DNA of 64,000 bases from Prado023 sp963818445 (GCA_963818445.1 CAWFSG010000010.1:1-64000), one strand, 5' to 3'; positions 44,466-54,250 are shown, numbered from the stretch's first letter. The notes: generated by a model not told the origin, from the letters alone. Numbers and translations: made by a program.

Positions 44466-44490
44466 CCGAGCGCGAGCACGGCCACATGGA
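44439..44490. repeat. 26-bp tandem duplication at the end of the DosR-like gene
   Basis: Units 44439-44464 and 44465-44490 are identical except for one base. The first copy encodes the last residues and stop of the regulator; the second is non-coding. A recent slippage event is likely. Confidence 0.85.
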
Positions 44491-44658
44491 GCGGGCGCGT
44501 AGCTCGCGGCGAGTGGTACGCGGATCGGGCGTGGTCTGCGCACGAGATCGGTCCGAGGCGTGAGCTCGGCTCCGCCCGGCGCGCCATGATCGGTCCGGGG
44601 GCGCACCATGGGTCACTTCTGCCACAGTGGGACCGCCCACGACCCGGAAGGCCCACGG

Positions 44659-45693
44659 ATGCCGCTGCCCCGCACGCCGCAGTCGACCAGGCGCCCGGCA
44701 CCTGAGCGCCGCCGGGCGCCGATGCTGCTGGCCGCCGCGCTGCTCGCCCTTGCGCTGATCTCGGCCTGCACGGTCGATCCCGTGGACCGCTCCACTGGCG
44801 GCAGCGACGCCGAGGTGCACACCGGGCCGATGCGCATCGCGATGATCACCCACGGCGATGACGGCGGGTTCTGGTCGATCGTGCGCAAGGGCGCCGAGGA
44901 CTCCGCCGCGACCCTGCCCGAGGTGACCCTGGACTACCAGGGCTCCGCGGGGGACGCCAAGCAGCAGTCGGAGATGATCAAGGCGGCGCTGAACCAGGGC
45001 GCCGACGGGCTGGCCGTGTCGGCGCCGGACATCGGGGCGATCTCCAGCGCGCTTGCCGAGGCCGAGGCCGCCGGCATCCCGATCGTGACGCTCAACTCGG
45101 GATCCGACCTGCTCGAGCAGATGCCCAACGTGATCACCCACGTCGGCCAGAGCGAGCGCGTCGCCGGGGTCGGCGCAGGCAAGCGGCTCGGCGAGGATGG
45201 GGCCAGCAAGGTCCTGTGCATCCTGCACGAGGTCAACAACATCGGCCTGCAGGAGCGCTGCGCCGGGGCCAAGGAGGGCATGGCCGAGTCCGGTGGCGAG
45301 GTCATCAACGTCCAGGTGACCGGCAAGGCCGACCCGGGCAGCACGGCCCGGGAGATCGGCGCGGCGATGGCAGCCCAGTCCCCGGATGCGGTCCTGGCCC
45401 TCGACCCCGACATCGCGATGGCCGCGCTCAAGGAGGTCACGTCGCGTGACGCGACGCTGGCGACCTTCGACCTGAGCCCCGATGTGCTGGATGCGATCGC
45501 CACGGGGAGGATCGCCTTCGCCGTCGACCAGCAGCCCTACCTGCAGGGCTACCTGCCTGTGACGTTCCTCGAGCTGGCCGTGCGCAACCGCAACGAGGTG
45601 GGGGCGAACACCATCGTGGCGACGGGCCCGAGCTTCGTCACCCAGGAGAACGCGGCCTCGATCGCCGCACTGGCCGACCAGGGAACGAGGTAG
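44659..45693 (+). CDS. Sugar ABC transporter substrate-binding lipoprotein
   Basis: 344-residue RbsB-like periplasmic-binding-protein family (peripla_BP_4). A basic leader and hydrophobic stretch end in lipobox LISAC with anchored C37. The mature part starts RIAMITHGDDGGFWSIVRKGAEDSA and has QQPYLQGYLPV near the end. It is followed 3 bases later by the permease. The ligand is probably a monosaccharide or polyol, not determinable here. The GGAAGG ribosome binding site supports the ATG at 44659. Confidence 0.88.
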   Translation: MPLPRTPQSTRRPAPERRRAPMLLAAALLALALISACTVDPVDRSTGGSDAEVHTGPMRIAMITHGDDGGFWSIVRKGAEDSAATLPEVTLDYQGSAGDAKQQSEMIKAALNQGADGLAVSAPDIGAISSALAEAEAAGIPIVTLNSGSDLLEQMPNVITHVGQSERVAGVGAGKRLGEDGASKVLCILHEVNNIGLQERCAGAKEGMAESGGEVINVQVTGKADPGSTAREIGAAMAAQSPDAVLALDPDIAMAALKEVTSRDATLATFDLSPDVLDAIATGRIAFAVDQQPYLQGYLPVTFLELAVRNRNEVGANTIVATGPSFVTQENAASIAALADQGTR

Positions 45694-45696
45694 TCG

Positions 45697-46764
45697 ATGG
45701 CCACCACCGCCCCCGCACCAGCGCCCGCTCCGGCCGCGAAGGCCGACGAGCGGATCCGGCACACCCCGACGTGGCGGCGCCTGCTCGTGCGCCCCTCGGT
45801 CGGTGCGCTGATCGCCGCGATCGTCGTCTTCGTCTTCTTCTCGCTGGCCGACGAGACGGGCACGTTCAACTCACCGTCCGGCGTCACCTCGTGGATGTCG
45901 GTCTCGGCCTCCTACGGGATCATGGCGTGCGCGGTCTGCCTGCTGATGATCAGCGGGGAGGTGGACCTGTCCAGCGGCGTGATGACCGGGTCCACCGGCC
46001 TGCTGCTCGGCATCCTGATCTCCGAGGTCGGCATGGGCTTCTGGCCGGCCCTGGCGATCGTGATCGTGTTCGCCGTCTGCATCGGGCTGATCAACGGGTT
46101 GCTGGTCACCTGGACGAAGCTCCCGAGCTTCATCGTCACCCTGGCCACGATGTTCGTGCTGCTCGGCGCGAACTCCGGGGTGACCCAGGCGATCACCGGG
46201 CAGGTGCGCGTCGGCGGGATCGACGAGGCGACGGGCTACACCGCCGCCCAGTGGGTGTTCGGCTCCCGACTGGATGCGAGCTGGCCGTTCACCGTGTCGG
46301 TGGGCTGGTGGCTGCTGGTGATCGTCGTGGGCACGTGGGTGCTGCAGCGCACCCGCCAGGGCAACTGGATCTACGCGGTCGGCGGCGACAAGAACGCCGC
46401 GCGCAACGTGGGTGTCCCGGTGCGGCGGACCAAGGTCAGCATGTTCGTCACCGTCTCGCTGGCGGCCGCACTCGTCGGCACGATCAACGCCGTCGAGCTC
46501 ACCTCGGTCAGCGCCGGGCAGGGCACGGGCTACGAGTTCTACTACATCATTGCCGCCGTCGTGGGCGGGACGCTCATGACCGGCGGCGCGGGCTCGGTGA
46601 TCGGCGCCAGCCTCGGCGCGCTGATCCTGGGCATGACCACCCTGGGCATCCAGTACGCCGGATGGGACTCCACCTGGCGGTTCACCTTCTTCGGCCTGAT
46701 CCTCTTCGCCGCGGTGATGCTCAACATGTGGGTCCGCGACCGGGCCGGGGGGAGCGCGAAATGA
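45697..46764 (+). CDS. Sugar ABC transporter permease (RbsC/FrcC type)
   Basis: 355-residue BPD_transp_2 family permease with about ten hydrophobic helices, ISGEVDLSSGVMTG near residue 88 and the late GGTLMTGGAGSVIGASLGALI. An Ala/Pro-rich N-terminus precedes helix 1. Its stop overlaps the ATPase start (ATGA). Confidence 0.92.
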   Translation: MATTAPAPAPAPAAKADERIRHTPTWRRLLVRPSVGALIAAIVVFVFFSLADETGTFNSPSGVTSWMSVSASYGIMACAVCLLMISGEVDLSSGVMTGSTGLLLGILISEVGMGFWPALAIVIVFAVCIGLINGLLVTWTKLPSFIVTLATMFVLLGANSGVTQAITGQVRVGGIDEATGYTAAQWVFGSRLDASWPFTVSVGWWLLVIVVGTWVLQRTRQGNWIYAVGGDKNAARNVGVPVRRTKVSMFVTVSLAAALVGTINAVELTSVSAGQGTGYEFYYIIAAVVGGTLMTGGAGSVIGASLGALILGMTTLGIQYAGWDSTWRFTFFGLILFAAVMLNMWVRDRAGGSAK

Positions 46765-47598
46765 CCGAGCAGGCTCCCTCCGCTTCGGCAGGTGCGGCAG
46801 AGGTGGGGCGCACTCCCACAGACGGCCATGACATGTACCTGCGCCTCGAGGACGTCGGCAAGACGTTCGGCAGCGTGGTCGCCCTCGACGGGGTGTCGAT
46901 GGACGTCACCCACGGCCGGGTCACCTGCGTGCTCGGCGACAACGGCGCCGGCAAGTCCACGTTGATCAAGATCCTGTCCGGGGTGCACCAGAACGACTCC
47001 GGGACCATGTACGTGGGCGGCGTCCCCACGGTGTTCGGCTCGCCGAAGGACGCAGGGGACGCGGGGATCGCCACCGTGTTCCAGGACCTCGCGACGATCC
47101 CGCTCATGAGCGTGTGGCGCAACTTCGTGCTCGGCCGCGAGCCCCAGAAGGGGTGGGGGCCACTGCGGCGGATGGACATCAGGGCAGGGACGGGAGATCG
47201 CGCGCCGCGAGCTCCTGATGTTCGGCATCGACCTGCGCGACCCCGACCAGCCCATCGGCACGCTCTCCGGCGGCGAGCGGCAGGCCGTGGCGATCGCCCG
47301 TGCGGTCTACTTCGGCGCGGAGGTCGTCATCCTCGACGAGCCCACCTCAGCCCTGGGCGTGAAGCAGTCGGGCAAGGTGCTGAAGTTCGTCCGCGATGCC
47401 CGGGACCGGGGGATCGGCGTCGTGCTGATCACGCACAACCCGCACCACGCCTACATGGTCGGCGACGAGTTCGTGCTGCTCAAGCGCGGCAGGATGACCA
47501 ACCGGTGGCTCAAGGACGAGGTGGAGCTCGACGAGCTGGTCGCAGCCATGGCCGGCGGCGCCGAGCTCGAGGACCTGGCCCACGAGTTGGGGGCCTAG
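46761..47598 (+). CDS. Sugar ABC transporter ATPase (single-domain), frameshifted
   Basis: Energises the preceding permease. It has Walker A LGDNGAGKSTLIKI, FQDLATIPLMSVWRNFVLGREP, signature LSGGERQAVAIARA and Walker B VVILDEPTSAL. The frame is lost near 47181-47192: RRMDIRAG in one frame, REIARRELLMFGIDLRD in the next. The span of 838 bases is one over a multiple of three. A one-domain ATPase of about 279 residues is the FrcA form rather than the two-domain RbsA form. The conserved motifs on both sides point to a sequence error. Confidence 0.88.
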
Positions 47599-47603
47599 GC
47601 AGG

Positions 47604-47778
47604 CCCGGGACGCACACGAAACCTGCCTTATCGGCGGTCCAGATCGGACCCGTCCCGGGACGCACTCAGAACCGCCTCGATGGCGCCCTGAAGTGCGGCC
47701 ATTCGGCCGGTTCCGTGTGCGTCCCGCGGAAGGATGCCTGTGGCCTGCAACTGATGGCCGGTTCCGTGTGCGGGCCGG
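47604..47778. repeat. Cluster of four related direct and inverted repeats
   Basis: CCCGGGACGCACNC-GAACC-type segments occur at 47604-47627 and 47654-47676 in one orientation and, as GGCCGGTTCCGTGTGCG, at 47705-47729 and 47756-47778 in the other. They can pair into large stems. The 270-bp gap holds no gene. It could be a terminator array after the sugar operon or a small palindromic repetitive element. Confidence 0.7.
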
Positions 47779-47868
47779 TGGCAGAGGCCCGCAGGGCACG
47801 CGTCGTGGGTCGACGCTGCCCAGCACCGAGGGTGTGACGATGGGCCGGATCAGGCGCATGATGGGGTC

Positions 47869-49038
47869 ATGAGCTTCTTCGATCGGCGACCCGGGCTGCG
47901 CTGGGCGGTGCCCGCGGGCGCAGCGGTCCTCCTCGTGGGTGGCGCTGCCCTGGCGCCCATGGCCGCCACCGCCGACTCCGGGCTCGAGCCGCACACGGCC
48001 GAGGAGCTGTTGGTCGCCCTGGCACAGCCCAGCGCCACGGCGGTCTCGGGGACAGTCGTGACGACCGCGGACCTGGGCCTGCCCAGCCTGCCGATGGGCA
48101 TGATGCCCTCGTCCGGGCCGATGGCCCTGGCGAGCGGTGAGAACACCCTGCGCATCTGGACCGACGGGCCGGAACGCCAGCGCCTGGCCCTGATCGAGCG
48201 GGCGGCGGAGACCACGGTGGTCCGCAACGGCCAGGAGGCCTGGGTGTGGTCGAGCGCGAACGCGACCGCCGACCGGTACGTCCTTCCGGAGCACGACGGC
48301 ACGAAGGGCGGCGCCCTCGACGGGTCCGAGCTGCCGCCGGGGGTCGAGCTCCCGAGCACCCCGCAGGAGGCTGCCGCGATGGCCCTCGACGCGATCGACC
48401 CCACCACCGAGGTGACCACGTCAGGCGTGGGCACGGTGGCCGGGCGCAACGCCTACGAGCTGGTCCTGACCCCGAAGGATCCCGAGACCCTCGTTGCGCG
48501 CGTCACGCTGTCGATGGACGCCGAGACCAATGTGCCGCTGCGGGTTCGCGTCTACTCCACTGCAATCCCGGATCCGGCCTTCGAGGTCGGCTTCAGCTCC
48601 GTGGACTACTCAGCTCCGGACGCGTCCCTGTTCGAGTTCACCCCGCCGCCCGGGGCGACGGTCACTGAGCACGCGGCCGCCGACATGAACGCGGCGAAGG
48701 CGTCCGGGGCCGCCGGGGCAGACCTGCCCGAGGGCGCCGAGCCCACGATCGTGGGCGAGGGCTGGAGCACGGTCGTGATCGCCGACCTGCCGGTCGACTC
48801 GCTGGCCGACCTGGCCGAGGACGGGATGCGCGGGTCGTCCGAGGGCGACAGCGCTGGCGGTGACCCCGCTGGGACTGCCCTGGCCCTGATCGAGGCCCTG
48901 CCCGCCGAGTCCGGGGCGTGGGGGACCGGTCGCGTGCTGCGCGGCACGCTGTTCTCGGTGATCCTCACCGACGACGGCCGGGTCGCGGTCGGTGCCGTGA
49001 GCCCGGAGGCGCTCGGCGCCGCCCTGGCCGCCCAGTGA
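47869..49038 (+). CDS. Secreted LolA/MucB-like protein
   Basis: 389-residue protein with an N-terminal hydrophobic export signal (residues about 12-34) and a mature part resembling the LolA/LppX/MucB fold family, sensed by its pattern of alternating strands and segments such as NTLRIWTDGPERQRLALIE and RNAYELVLTPKDPETLVARVTLSMD. The precise role is unknown. It is coupled by a GTGA overlap to an ABC exporter, suggesting a joint role in envelope lipid or peptide handling or signalling. CATGAT lies 6 bases before the ATG, possibly a leaderless promoter. Confidence 0.7.
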   Translation: MSFFDRRPGLRWAVPAGAAVLLVGGAALAPMAATADSGLEPHTAEELLVALAQPSATAVSGTVVTTADLGLPSLPMGMMPSSGPMALASGENTLRIWTDGPERQRLALIERAAETTVVRNGQEAWVWSSANATADRYVLPEHDGTKGGALDGSELPPGVELPSTPQEAAAMALDAIDPTTEVTTSGVGTVAGRNAYELVLTPKDPETLVARVTLSMDAETNVPLRVRVYSTAIPDPAFEVGFSSVDYSAPDASLFEFTPPPGATVTEHAAADMNAAKASGAAGADLPEGAEPTIVGEGWSTVVIADLPVDSLADLAEDGMRGSSEGDSAGGDPAGTALALIEALPAESGAWGTGRVLRGTLFSVILTDDGRVAVGAVSPEALGAALAAQ

Positions 49039-50039
49039 CGGCTGCGGCACCGTCCGGCAGCGGGTCGTCCGGGACCGGGTCGTCGGGGACCCGCCTGGCC
49101 GACGGACTGCGCTCAGCGGTCACCAGTGCGGGGCTGACCAAGCGGTTCGGCTCCCAGACGGTCGTCGACGCCATCGACCTCGACGTCCCGACCGGCGCGG
49201 TCTACGGCTTCCTCGGCCCGAACGGGTCGGGCAAGACGACCACCATCCGGATGCTGCTCGGCCTGGTCCGACCGACCGGTGGCCAGATCGACCTGCTCGG
49301 CGCCTCGATGCCCGGCGGCGGTGAGGCGGTCCTGCCGCGGGTGGGGTCGCTCGTGGAGGGTCCGGCGTTCCACCCGTACCTGTCGGGTCGGGCGAACCTC
49401 GCGCGGCTGGACTCCGCCGACCGGTACGCCGATCCGCGCACCGCCGCGCACCGCATCGACGCTGCCCTCGACCGGGTCGGGCTGCTCGCGGCGGCCGGCA
49501 AGCGGTACCGCGCGTACTCCCTCGGGATGCGCCAGCGGCTGGCCATCGCGGCCGCACTCCTGGCGCCGCGCGACCTGCTGATCCTCGACGAGCCGACCAA
49601 CGGACTGGACCCGCAGGGCACCCGCGAGGTGCGCCACCTCGTGGCGTCCCTGGCCGGCGACGGCGCGACGGTCCTGGTCTCGAGCCACCTGCTGTCGGAG
49701 GTCGAGCAGATGTGCTCGCACGTCGGCGTGATGCGCGAGGGCCGGCTGGTCGCACAGGGGACCGTCGGCGAGGTGCGGTCCGCAGGTGCGGCCGCCGTCG
49801 TCGAGGTGACGACCGCCCAGCCCGAGCTCGCGGCCGAGACCCTGCGTGCCCTGGGCCTGACCGGTGTCGTGACGACCGGGAGCGGGGCATCGGCTCCCCC
49901 GGGGGATGTCCCCCCCGAGCAGATCGTGGCCGCCCTGGTGGCTGCCGGCGTCGGCGTACGCGGCTTCGCCGTGCAGGCCCCGAGCCTGGAGGACCTGTTC
50001 GTCTCGCTGACCGGGGAGGGCTTCGATGTCAGCGGCTGA
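49035..50039 (+). CDS. ABC exporter ATPase
   Basis: 334-residue ATPase with Walker A LGPNGSGKTTTIRML, signature YSLGMRQRLAIAAALL, Walker B LLILDEPTNGLD and H-loop VLVSSHLLSEVEQM. The GTG at 49035 overlaps the preceding stop. About 30 Gly/Ser/Thr-rich residues precede the domain. It resembles the CcmA/NatA type used with ABC-2 permeases, and its partner overlaps its 3' end. Confidence 0.93.
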   Translation: MTAAAPSGSGSSGTGSSGTRLADGLRSAVTSAGLTKRFGSQTVVDAIDLDVPTGAVYGFLGPNGSGKTTTIRMLLGLVRPTGGQIDLLGASMPGGGEAVLPRVGSLVEGPAFHPYLSGRANLARLDSADRYADPRTAAHRIDAALDRVGLLAAAGKRYRAYSLGMRQRLAIAAALLAPRDLLILDEPTNGLDPQGTREVRHLVASLAGDGATVLVSSHLLSEVEQMCSHVGVMREGRLVAQGTVGEVRSAGAAAVVEVTTAQPELAAETLRALGLTGVVTTGSGASAPPGDVPPEQIVAALVAAGVGVRGFAVQAPSLEDLFVSLTGEGFDVSG

Positions 50040-50928
50040 GGCGGTAAGCGGGTCGGTGCGCGACGCGACGGGCGGCGGCGGTCCCGCTGCGCCCCGGCAA
50101 TCCCAGGGAGTGCTGGGCGCCTCGTGGCGACTCCTGCGCTCGGAGATGCGCCTGATCCTCGGCCGCCGGCGGAACAAGGCCGGCATCCTGGTGCTGGCCG
50201 CCCTCCCGGTGCTGCTGGCGATCGCGATCAACGCCTCCGATCCCTCAGAGGGGGACGGCCCGGACCTGATCTCGGCGGCAACCTCGAACGGCGTGTTCGT
50301 GGCCCTGACCGCCCTGACCGTCGAGATGGCGCTCTTCCTGCCCCTGGCGGTCGCCGTGCTGTCCGGGGACACGGTCGCCGGCGAGGCCAACATCGGCACG
50401 CTGCGCTACCTGCTCACCGTGCCGGTGGGACGCACACGGCTGCTGGTGGTGAAGTACCTGTCGCTGGTGGTCGGCGCGCTGATCGGCGTGGTCGTGGTCG
50501 TCGGCACGGGGATCGTCGTGGGCGGAGCCCTGCTGGGCCTGGGCCCCACCACGTTGCTGTCGGGCAACCAGATCTCCCTGGTCGAGGCCCTGGGGCGGGT
50601 GGCCCTGGCGGTCCTCTACGTCACCGCCGGGCTCGCCGGGCTGGCCGCCATCGGCCTGTTCGTCTCCACCCTCACCGAGCAGCCGATCGCGGCGATGGTG
50701 ACCACCACGATCATCTCCAGCGCGATGTGGATCATGGACGGGATCCCGCAGCTGGACTGGCTGGCGCCCTGGCTGCTGGTGCACCGCTGGTCGGCGTTCG
50801 TCGACCTGTTCCGCGATCCCGTGTTCGCCGACGTGATGCGCACCGGCCTGTTCGTGGACCTCGGCTACGTCGTGGTGTTCCTCGCCCTGGCCTGGGCGCG
50901 GTTCGCCAACAAGGACGTCACGAGCTGA
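50026..50928 (+). CDS. ABC-2 family permease
   Basis: 300-residue membrane protein with six hydrophobic segments and the ABC-2 marker region SGDTVAGEANIGTLRYLLTVPVGRTRLL. The start lies inside the last codons of the ATPase gene (14-base overlap). The substrate is unknown. It is the last gene of a three-gene operon beginning at 47869. The next 179 bases hold no gene or clear structure. Confidence 0.9.
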   Translation: MSAAEAVSGSVRDATGGGGPAAPRQSQGVLGASWRLLRSEMRLILGRRRNKAGILVLAALPVLLAIAINASDPSEGDGPDLISAATSNGVFVALTALTVEMALFLPLAVAVLSGDTVAGEANIGTLRYLLTVPVGRTRLLVVKYLSLVVGALIGVVVVVGTGIVVGGALLGLGPTTLLSGNQISLVEALGRVALAVLYVTAGLAGLAAIGLFVSTLTEQPIAAMVTTTIISSAMWIMDGIPQLDWLAPWLLVHRWSAFVDLFRDPVFADVMRTGLFVDLGYVVVFLALAWARFANKDVTS

Positions 50929-51107
50929 GCCCGCGGTCGCGGCGGTGCGCGCGACTCGATTCGCGACGACCGCCCTTACCTGGCCCACGCACAGCCTCCA
51001 GCAGATCGCCTGCTGCTGTCCCAGGGGGGTGCAGGTACCCGGGGCATCGTGGTGGTCACGAAGGACCCGGGCATGGTGCCGCGGGTCGGACCGAAGGGGT
51101 GGACCAC

Positions 51108-51922
51108 ATGGACAGGAACATGACAGCGGCCCTGCTGCTGGCAGGCGTCGGGGTGCTCGGGGTGGCTGGGCTCACGGTGGCCCTCGACGGCAGCGAGGGG
51201 GCCAGCACGACCGCGATCGCCGCGCAGGCCGCGCCGGTGTCGCCGGACGAGCACAGCACCACCGCAGGGCAGGGCAACGGCTGGGGTCAGGGCAACGGCC
51301 AGGGTCAGGGCCGGGCATCGGCAACGGCCAGGGCCAGGGCCAGGGGAACGGCAACGGCCAGGGCCAGGGCCAGGGGAACGGCCAGGGTGCGAACGGCTCC
51401 GGCACGCACGGTCAGGGCGGGCAGCAGGAATCGCATGCCGAGGACGTCCCGGCGGCGGTGCCGGGGGCGACGATCACCCAGGACGTCGCGGAACAGCTCG
51501 CGTTCATGGTCGAGGAGGAGAAGCTGGCCCACGACGTCTACGCCCTGGCGATGGGCGCCCACCCCGATGCCCGGGTCTTCGCCAACATCAACCGGTCGGA
51601 GAGCACCCACATGAGCGAGGTGCAGGTGCTGCTGGACCGCTACTCGGTGAAGGATCCCACTGAGGGCAACGAGCCCGGGGAGTTCGAGGACAAGAGCCTG
51701 CAGGCGCTCTACAACGAGCTCGCCGAACGGGTCGACGACAGCCGCGAGGCGGCAGCGCAGGTGGGCGTCGACATCGAGGTCAAGGACATCGCCGACCTCA
51801 CGGAGGCCATGACGCTGGACGCCCCCGCGGACGTCACGGCCGTGCTGGGCAACCTCTTGGCAGGCAGCGAGCGGCACCTGGCCGCCTTCCAGCGCAACGG
51901 CGGGACGATCGCCACCGCCTGA
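51108..51922 (+). CDS. Secreted DUF2202 protein with a Gly/Gln/Asn repeat linker, frameshifted
   Basis: About 270 codons: a signal-like helix (residues 5-20), a Gly-Gln-Asn-Gly repeat linker, then a DUF2202 domain, a ferritin-like helical fold (MVEEEKLAHDVYALAMG, SESTHMSEVQVLLDRY). The linker begins in one frame and continues in another; one base is missing near 51306-51318, in GC-rich repeats. The function of DUF2202 is unknown; metal or oxidative-stress roles are guesses. It is convergent with the histidine kinase across a shared terminator. Confidence 0.8.
51321..51380. repeat. 30-bp tandem duplication in the DUF2202 linker
   Basis: Two exact 30-bp units (51321-51350, 51351-51380) coding for ten residues of Asn/Gly/Gln repeat each. 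The unit itself is built of CAGGGC-like hexamers. Confidence 0.85.
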
Positions 51923-51950
51923 CCCCCACCGCCCGGCCCGCAACGGGCAC

Positions 51951-51986
51951 GGCAGGCCCTGCACCCGTCCCCCTGCAGGGCCTGCC
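51951..51986. terminator. Bidirectional hairpin terminator
   Basis: Perfect 13-bp stem (GGCAGGCCCTGCA with TGCAGGGCCTGCC) and a 10-base loop between the convergent DUF2202 and histidine kinase genes. Confidence 0.85.
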
Positions 51987-51991
51987 GCTCG

Positions 51992-53380
51992 TCATCCGCC
52001 GATCGGCGCGTCCGACCGCGCCGGCGGCCCTGCGGTGGGCAGCTCCACCCAGAAGGTGGCCCCCCCGCCGGGAGGGCTCTGGACCCCCACGCTGCCGCCG
52101 TGGGCCGCCACGATCGCCGAGGCGATCGCCAGGCCCAGACCGCTGCCGCCGGAGGCACGCGCCCGAGCCACGTCGGCGCGATAGAACCTGTCGAACACCT
52201 TGGCCAGGTCCTCGGCGGCGATGCCCGGGCCGTCGTCGGCCACCTCGATGCGCACCGATGCGGCAGTCGACACGATCCGCAGGTCGATCCCGGTTCCCGT
52301 GGGGGTGTGGCGCACGGCGTTGGTCGTCAGCGCGGCGACCACCTGGATGAGCCGGTCCCGGTCACCCTGGACGACGGCACTCCCGGGCGCGTGGACAGTG
52401 ATCACCCGGTCCGGGTCCACGGCCCGAAGGTCCCCGGCGAGGTCCTCGACGATCTCGACGAGGTCGACGGGCCCGAGGCTCAGGGTCGGCCCCTTGTCCA
52501 ACTCGGCCAGGAGCAGCAGGTCGTCCACGAGGCGGCCCATCCGGTCGGCCTCCTGCTTGATCCGGCGCATCGCGTCGGCGGTGCTCTGCTCGTCGGGGAG
52601 TCCGCCCGCCCCGTACAGCGCGGCGTACCCCTTGAGCGTGACCAGTGGCGTGCGCAGCTCGTGGGAGGCGTCGGCGACGAACTGGCGCAGACGCTCCTGC
52701 GTGGTCACGCTGGTGTCCACGAGCTGGTTGAACGCAGTGCCCAGGTCGTGGGCCTCGGTCCCGACCGGGAAGGGCTCCACCCGCTGGCTGGTGTCACCTG
52801 CGCTGATGGACCGAGCGACACGGGTCACGCGCAGGATCGGGTCGATCCCCAACCGGTGCATCCACCAGAACACCAGGGCGATCACCGCCAGCAGCACGCT
52901 GCCGACGGCCAGCAGCGTCGACCTCAGCCCGGCCAGGGCAGCATCGACCTCCCCCATGGATCGACCCAGGACCAGGATCTGCCCGTCCGGCAACCCTGAG
53001 GTGATGATGCGCATCCGATCAGCGTCCCCACCGGTGGCAGGAACGGTCGCCGGCGAGGGGGGCGGGTCCTGTGGATCGAGCGTCGGGGTGAGACCCGGAT
53101 CGGTCGCCGGGGTGTTCAGCGTCTTCAGGCCGGTCCCGGTGAGCACGCCCGTGTACACGTCAGCCAGCCCCCGCACTTGCCGCTGCTGGCCGGGGCCAGC
53201 ACCCGTCAGCTCCTCGCCGGCAGCCACCTGGGCAGTGGCGTTCTGCACCTGGCGGTACAGCCGATCGTCGAGCTGGCCGACGAGGAAGGCGCGCTGGATG
53301 CCCAGGATCAGCAACCCGGAGACGATCAGGAGCCCGGCGATGATCCCCAGGCCCACGAGCAACCGGGTCCGCAGCGACAT
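51992..53380 (-). CDS. Sensor histidine kinase
   Basis: 462-residue kinase: first membrane helix at residues 9-30, an extracytoplasmic Pro/Thr/Ala-rich sensor of about 125 residues, second helix near 170-190, a HAMP-like linker, H-box FVADASHELRTPLVTLKGY, then N-box TTNAVRHTP, DDGPGIA and GSGLGLAIASAIVAAHGG of the ATPase domain. The ATG overlaps the regulator stop as TGATG. The TrcS/PrrB-like layout is common in actinobacteria; the stimulus is unknown. Confidence 0.93.
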   Translation of the reverse strand: MSLRTRLLVGLGIIAGLLIVSGLLILGIQRAFLVGQLDDRLYRQVQNATAQVAAGEELTGAGPGQQRQVRGLADVYTGVLTGTGLKTLNTPATDPGLTPTLDPQDPPPSPATVPATGGDADRMRIITSGLPDGQILVLGRSMGEVDAALAGLRSTLLAVGSVLLAVIALVFWWMHRLGIDPILRVTRVARSISAGDTSQRVEPFPVGTEAHDLGTAFNQLVDTSVTTQERLRQFVADASHELRTPLVTLKGYAALYGAGGLPDEQSTADAMRRIKQEADRMGRLVDDLLLLAELDKGPTLSLGPVDLVEIVEDLAGDLRAVDPDRVITVHAPGSAVVQGDRDRLIQVVAALTTNAVRHTPTGTGIDLRIVSTAASVRIEVADDGPGIAAEDLAKVFDRFYRADVARARASGGSGLGLAIASAIVAAHGGSVGVQSPPGGGATFWVELPTAGPPARSDAPIGG

Positions 53381-54072
53381 CAGGGCTCCCGGACGGTGTA
53401 TCCGACCCCACGGACCGTCTGGATCAGCTTCGGCTCGGTGGCATCGACCTTCTTGCGCAGGTTCCGGATGAACGACTCGATGATCGAGGACTCGCCGTTG
53501 AAGTCGTACTGCCATACGGAGTCCAGGATCTGCTCCCGAGTCACGACCCGCCCGGCGTTGGCCATCAGGACCCGCAGCAGGGTGAACTCGGTCGCCGTCA
53601 GGTGGGCCTCAACCTCGCCGCGCCAGACCCGATGCGAGTCGAGATCCATGGACAGGTCGCCGACGGCCAACCGCGACGACCTCTCGCCGACGCCGGCTCG
53701 CCGGACGGCGACCTGGACCCGGGCCACCAGCTCCTCGAGCTCGAAGGGCTTGACGATGTAATCGTCCCCGCCGCTGGTCAGGCCCCGCACCCGATCGGTC
53801 GTGTCACCCCGCGCGGTGACGAAGAGGACCGGCGCCTGGGAGCCGCCGGAGCGGATCCGGCGCAGCACCTCGAACCCGTCGATGTCCGGGAGCATGACGT
53901 CCAGGACGATGACGTGGGGAGCGAACCGGCCGACATCCTCGACGCACTGGATGCCGGTCGTGGCCACGAGGGTCTCGTAGCCGGCCAGGCGCAGGGCTGA
54001 GGAGATCAGGAAGGCGACGTTCTCCTCGTCATCGACGATGAGGACCCGTGGGTCGGACGCGGCGTGCGGCAT
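53380..54072 (-). CDS. OmpR-family response regulator
   Basis: 230-residue partner of the kinase. The receiver domain has VDDEENVAFL, phospho-Asp in VLDVMLPDIDGFEVL and the VKPFELEELVARV end. The C-terminal winged helix includes LTATEFTLLRVLMANAGRVVTREQIL and IRNLRKKVD, with VRGVGYTVREP at the end. The ATG at 54072 starts the conserved domain; the frame is open to 54204 but unconserved. It is divergent from the small secreted protein, which is a candidate target. Confidence 0.93.
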   Translation of the reverse strand: MPHAASDPRVLIVDDEENVAFLISSALRLAGYETLVATTGIQCVEDVGRFAPHVIVLDVMLPDIDGFEVLRRIRSGGSQAPVLFVTARGDTTDRVRGLTSGGDDYIVKPFELEELVARVQVAVRRAGVGERSSRLAVGDLSMDLDSHRVWRGEVEAHLTATEFTLLRVLMANAGRVVTREQILDSVWQYDFNGESSIIESFIRNLRKKVDATEPKLIQTVRGVGYTVREP

Positions 54073-54250
54073 GGTGGCCCCAGCCTGCCACAGCACCCCG
54101 GCCAGCCTGCTGCTCTGACCTCGCCGCCCTCTGCCCTTACATGCCTCTGAGCCGACCTCCCGCCTATCTCCTGCCTCCCTCCCGGCCGCCTCCAGCACCG
54201 GCACGCAGGATCAGAGGTGGAAGACCCAACCATGAGAAGGAGTGAGCACC

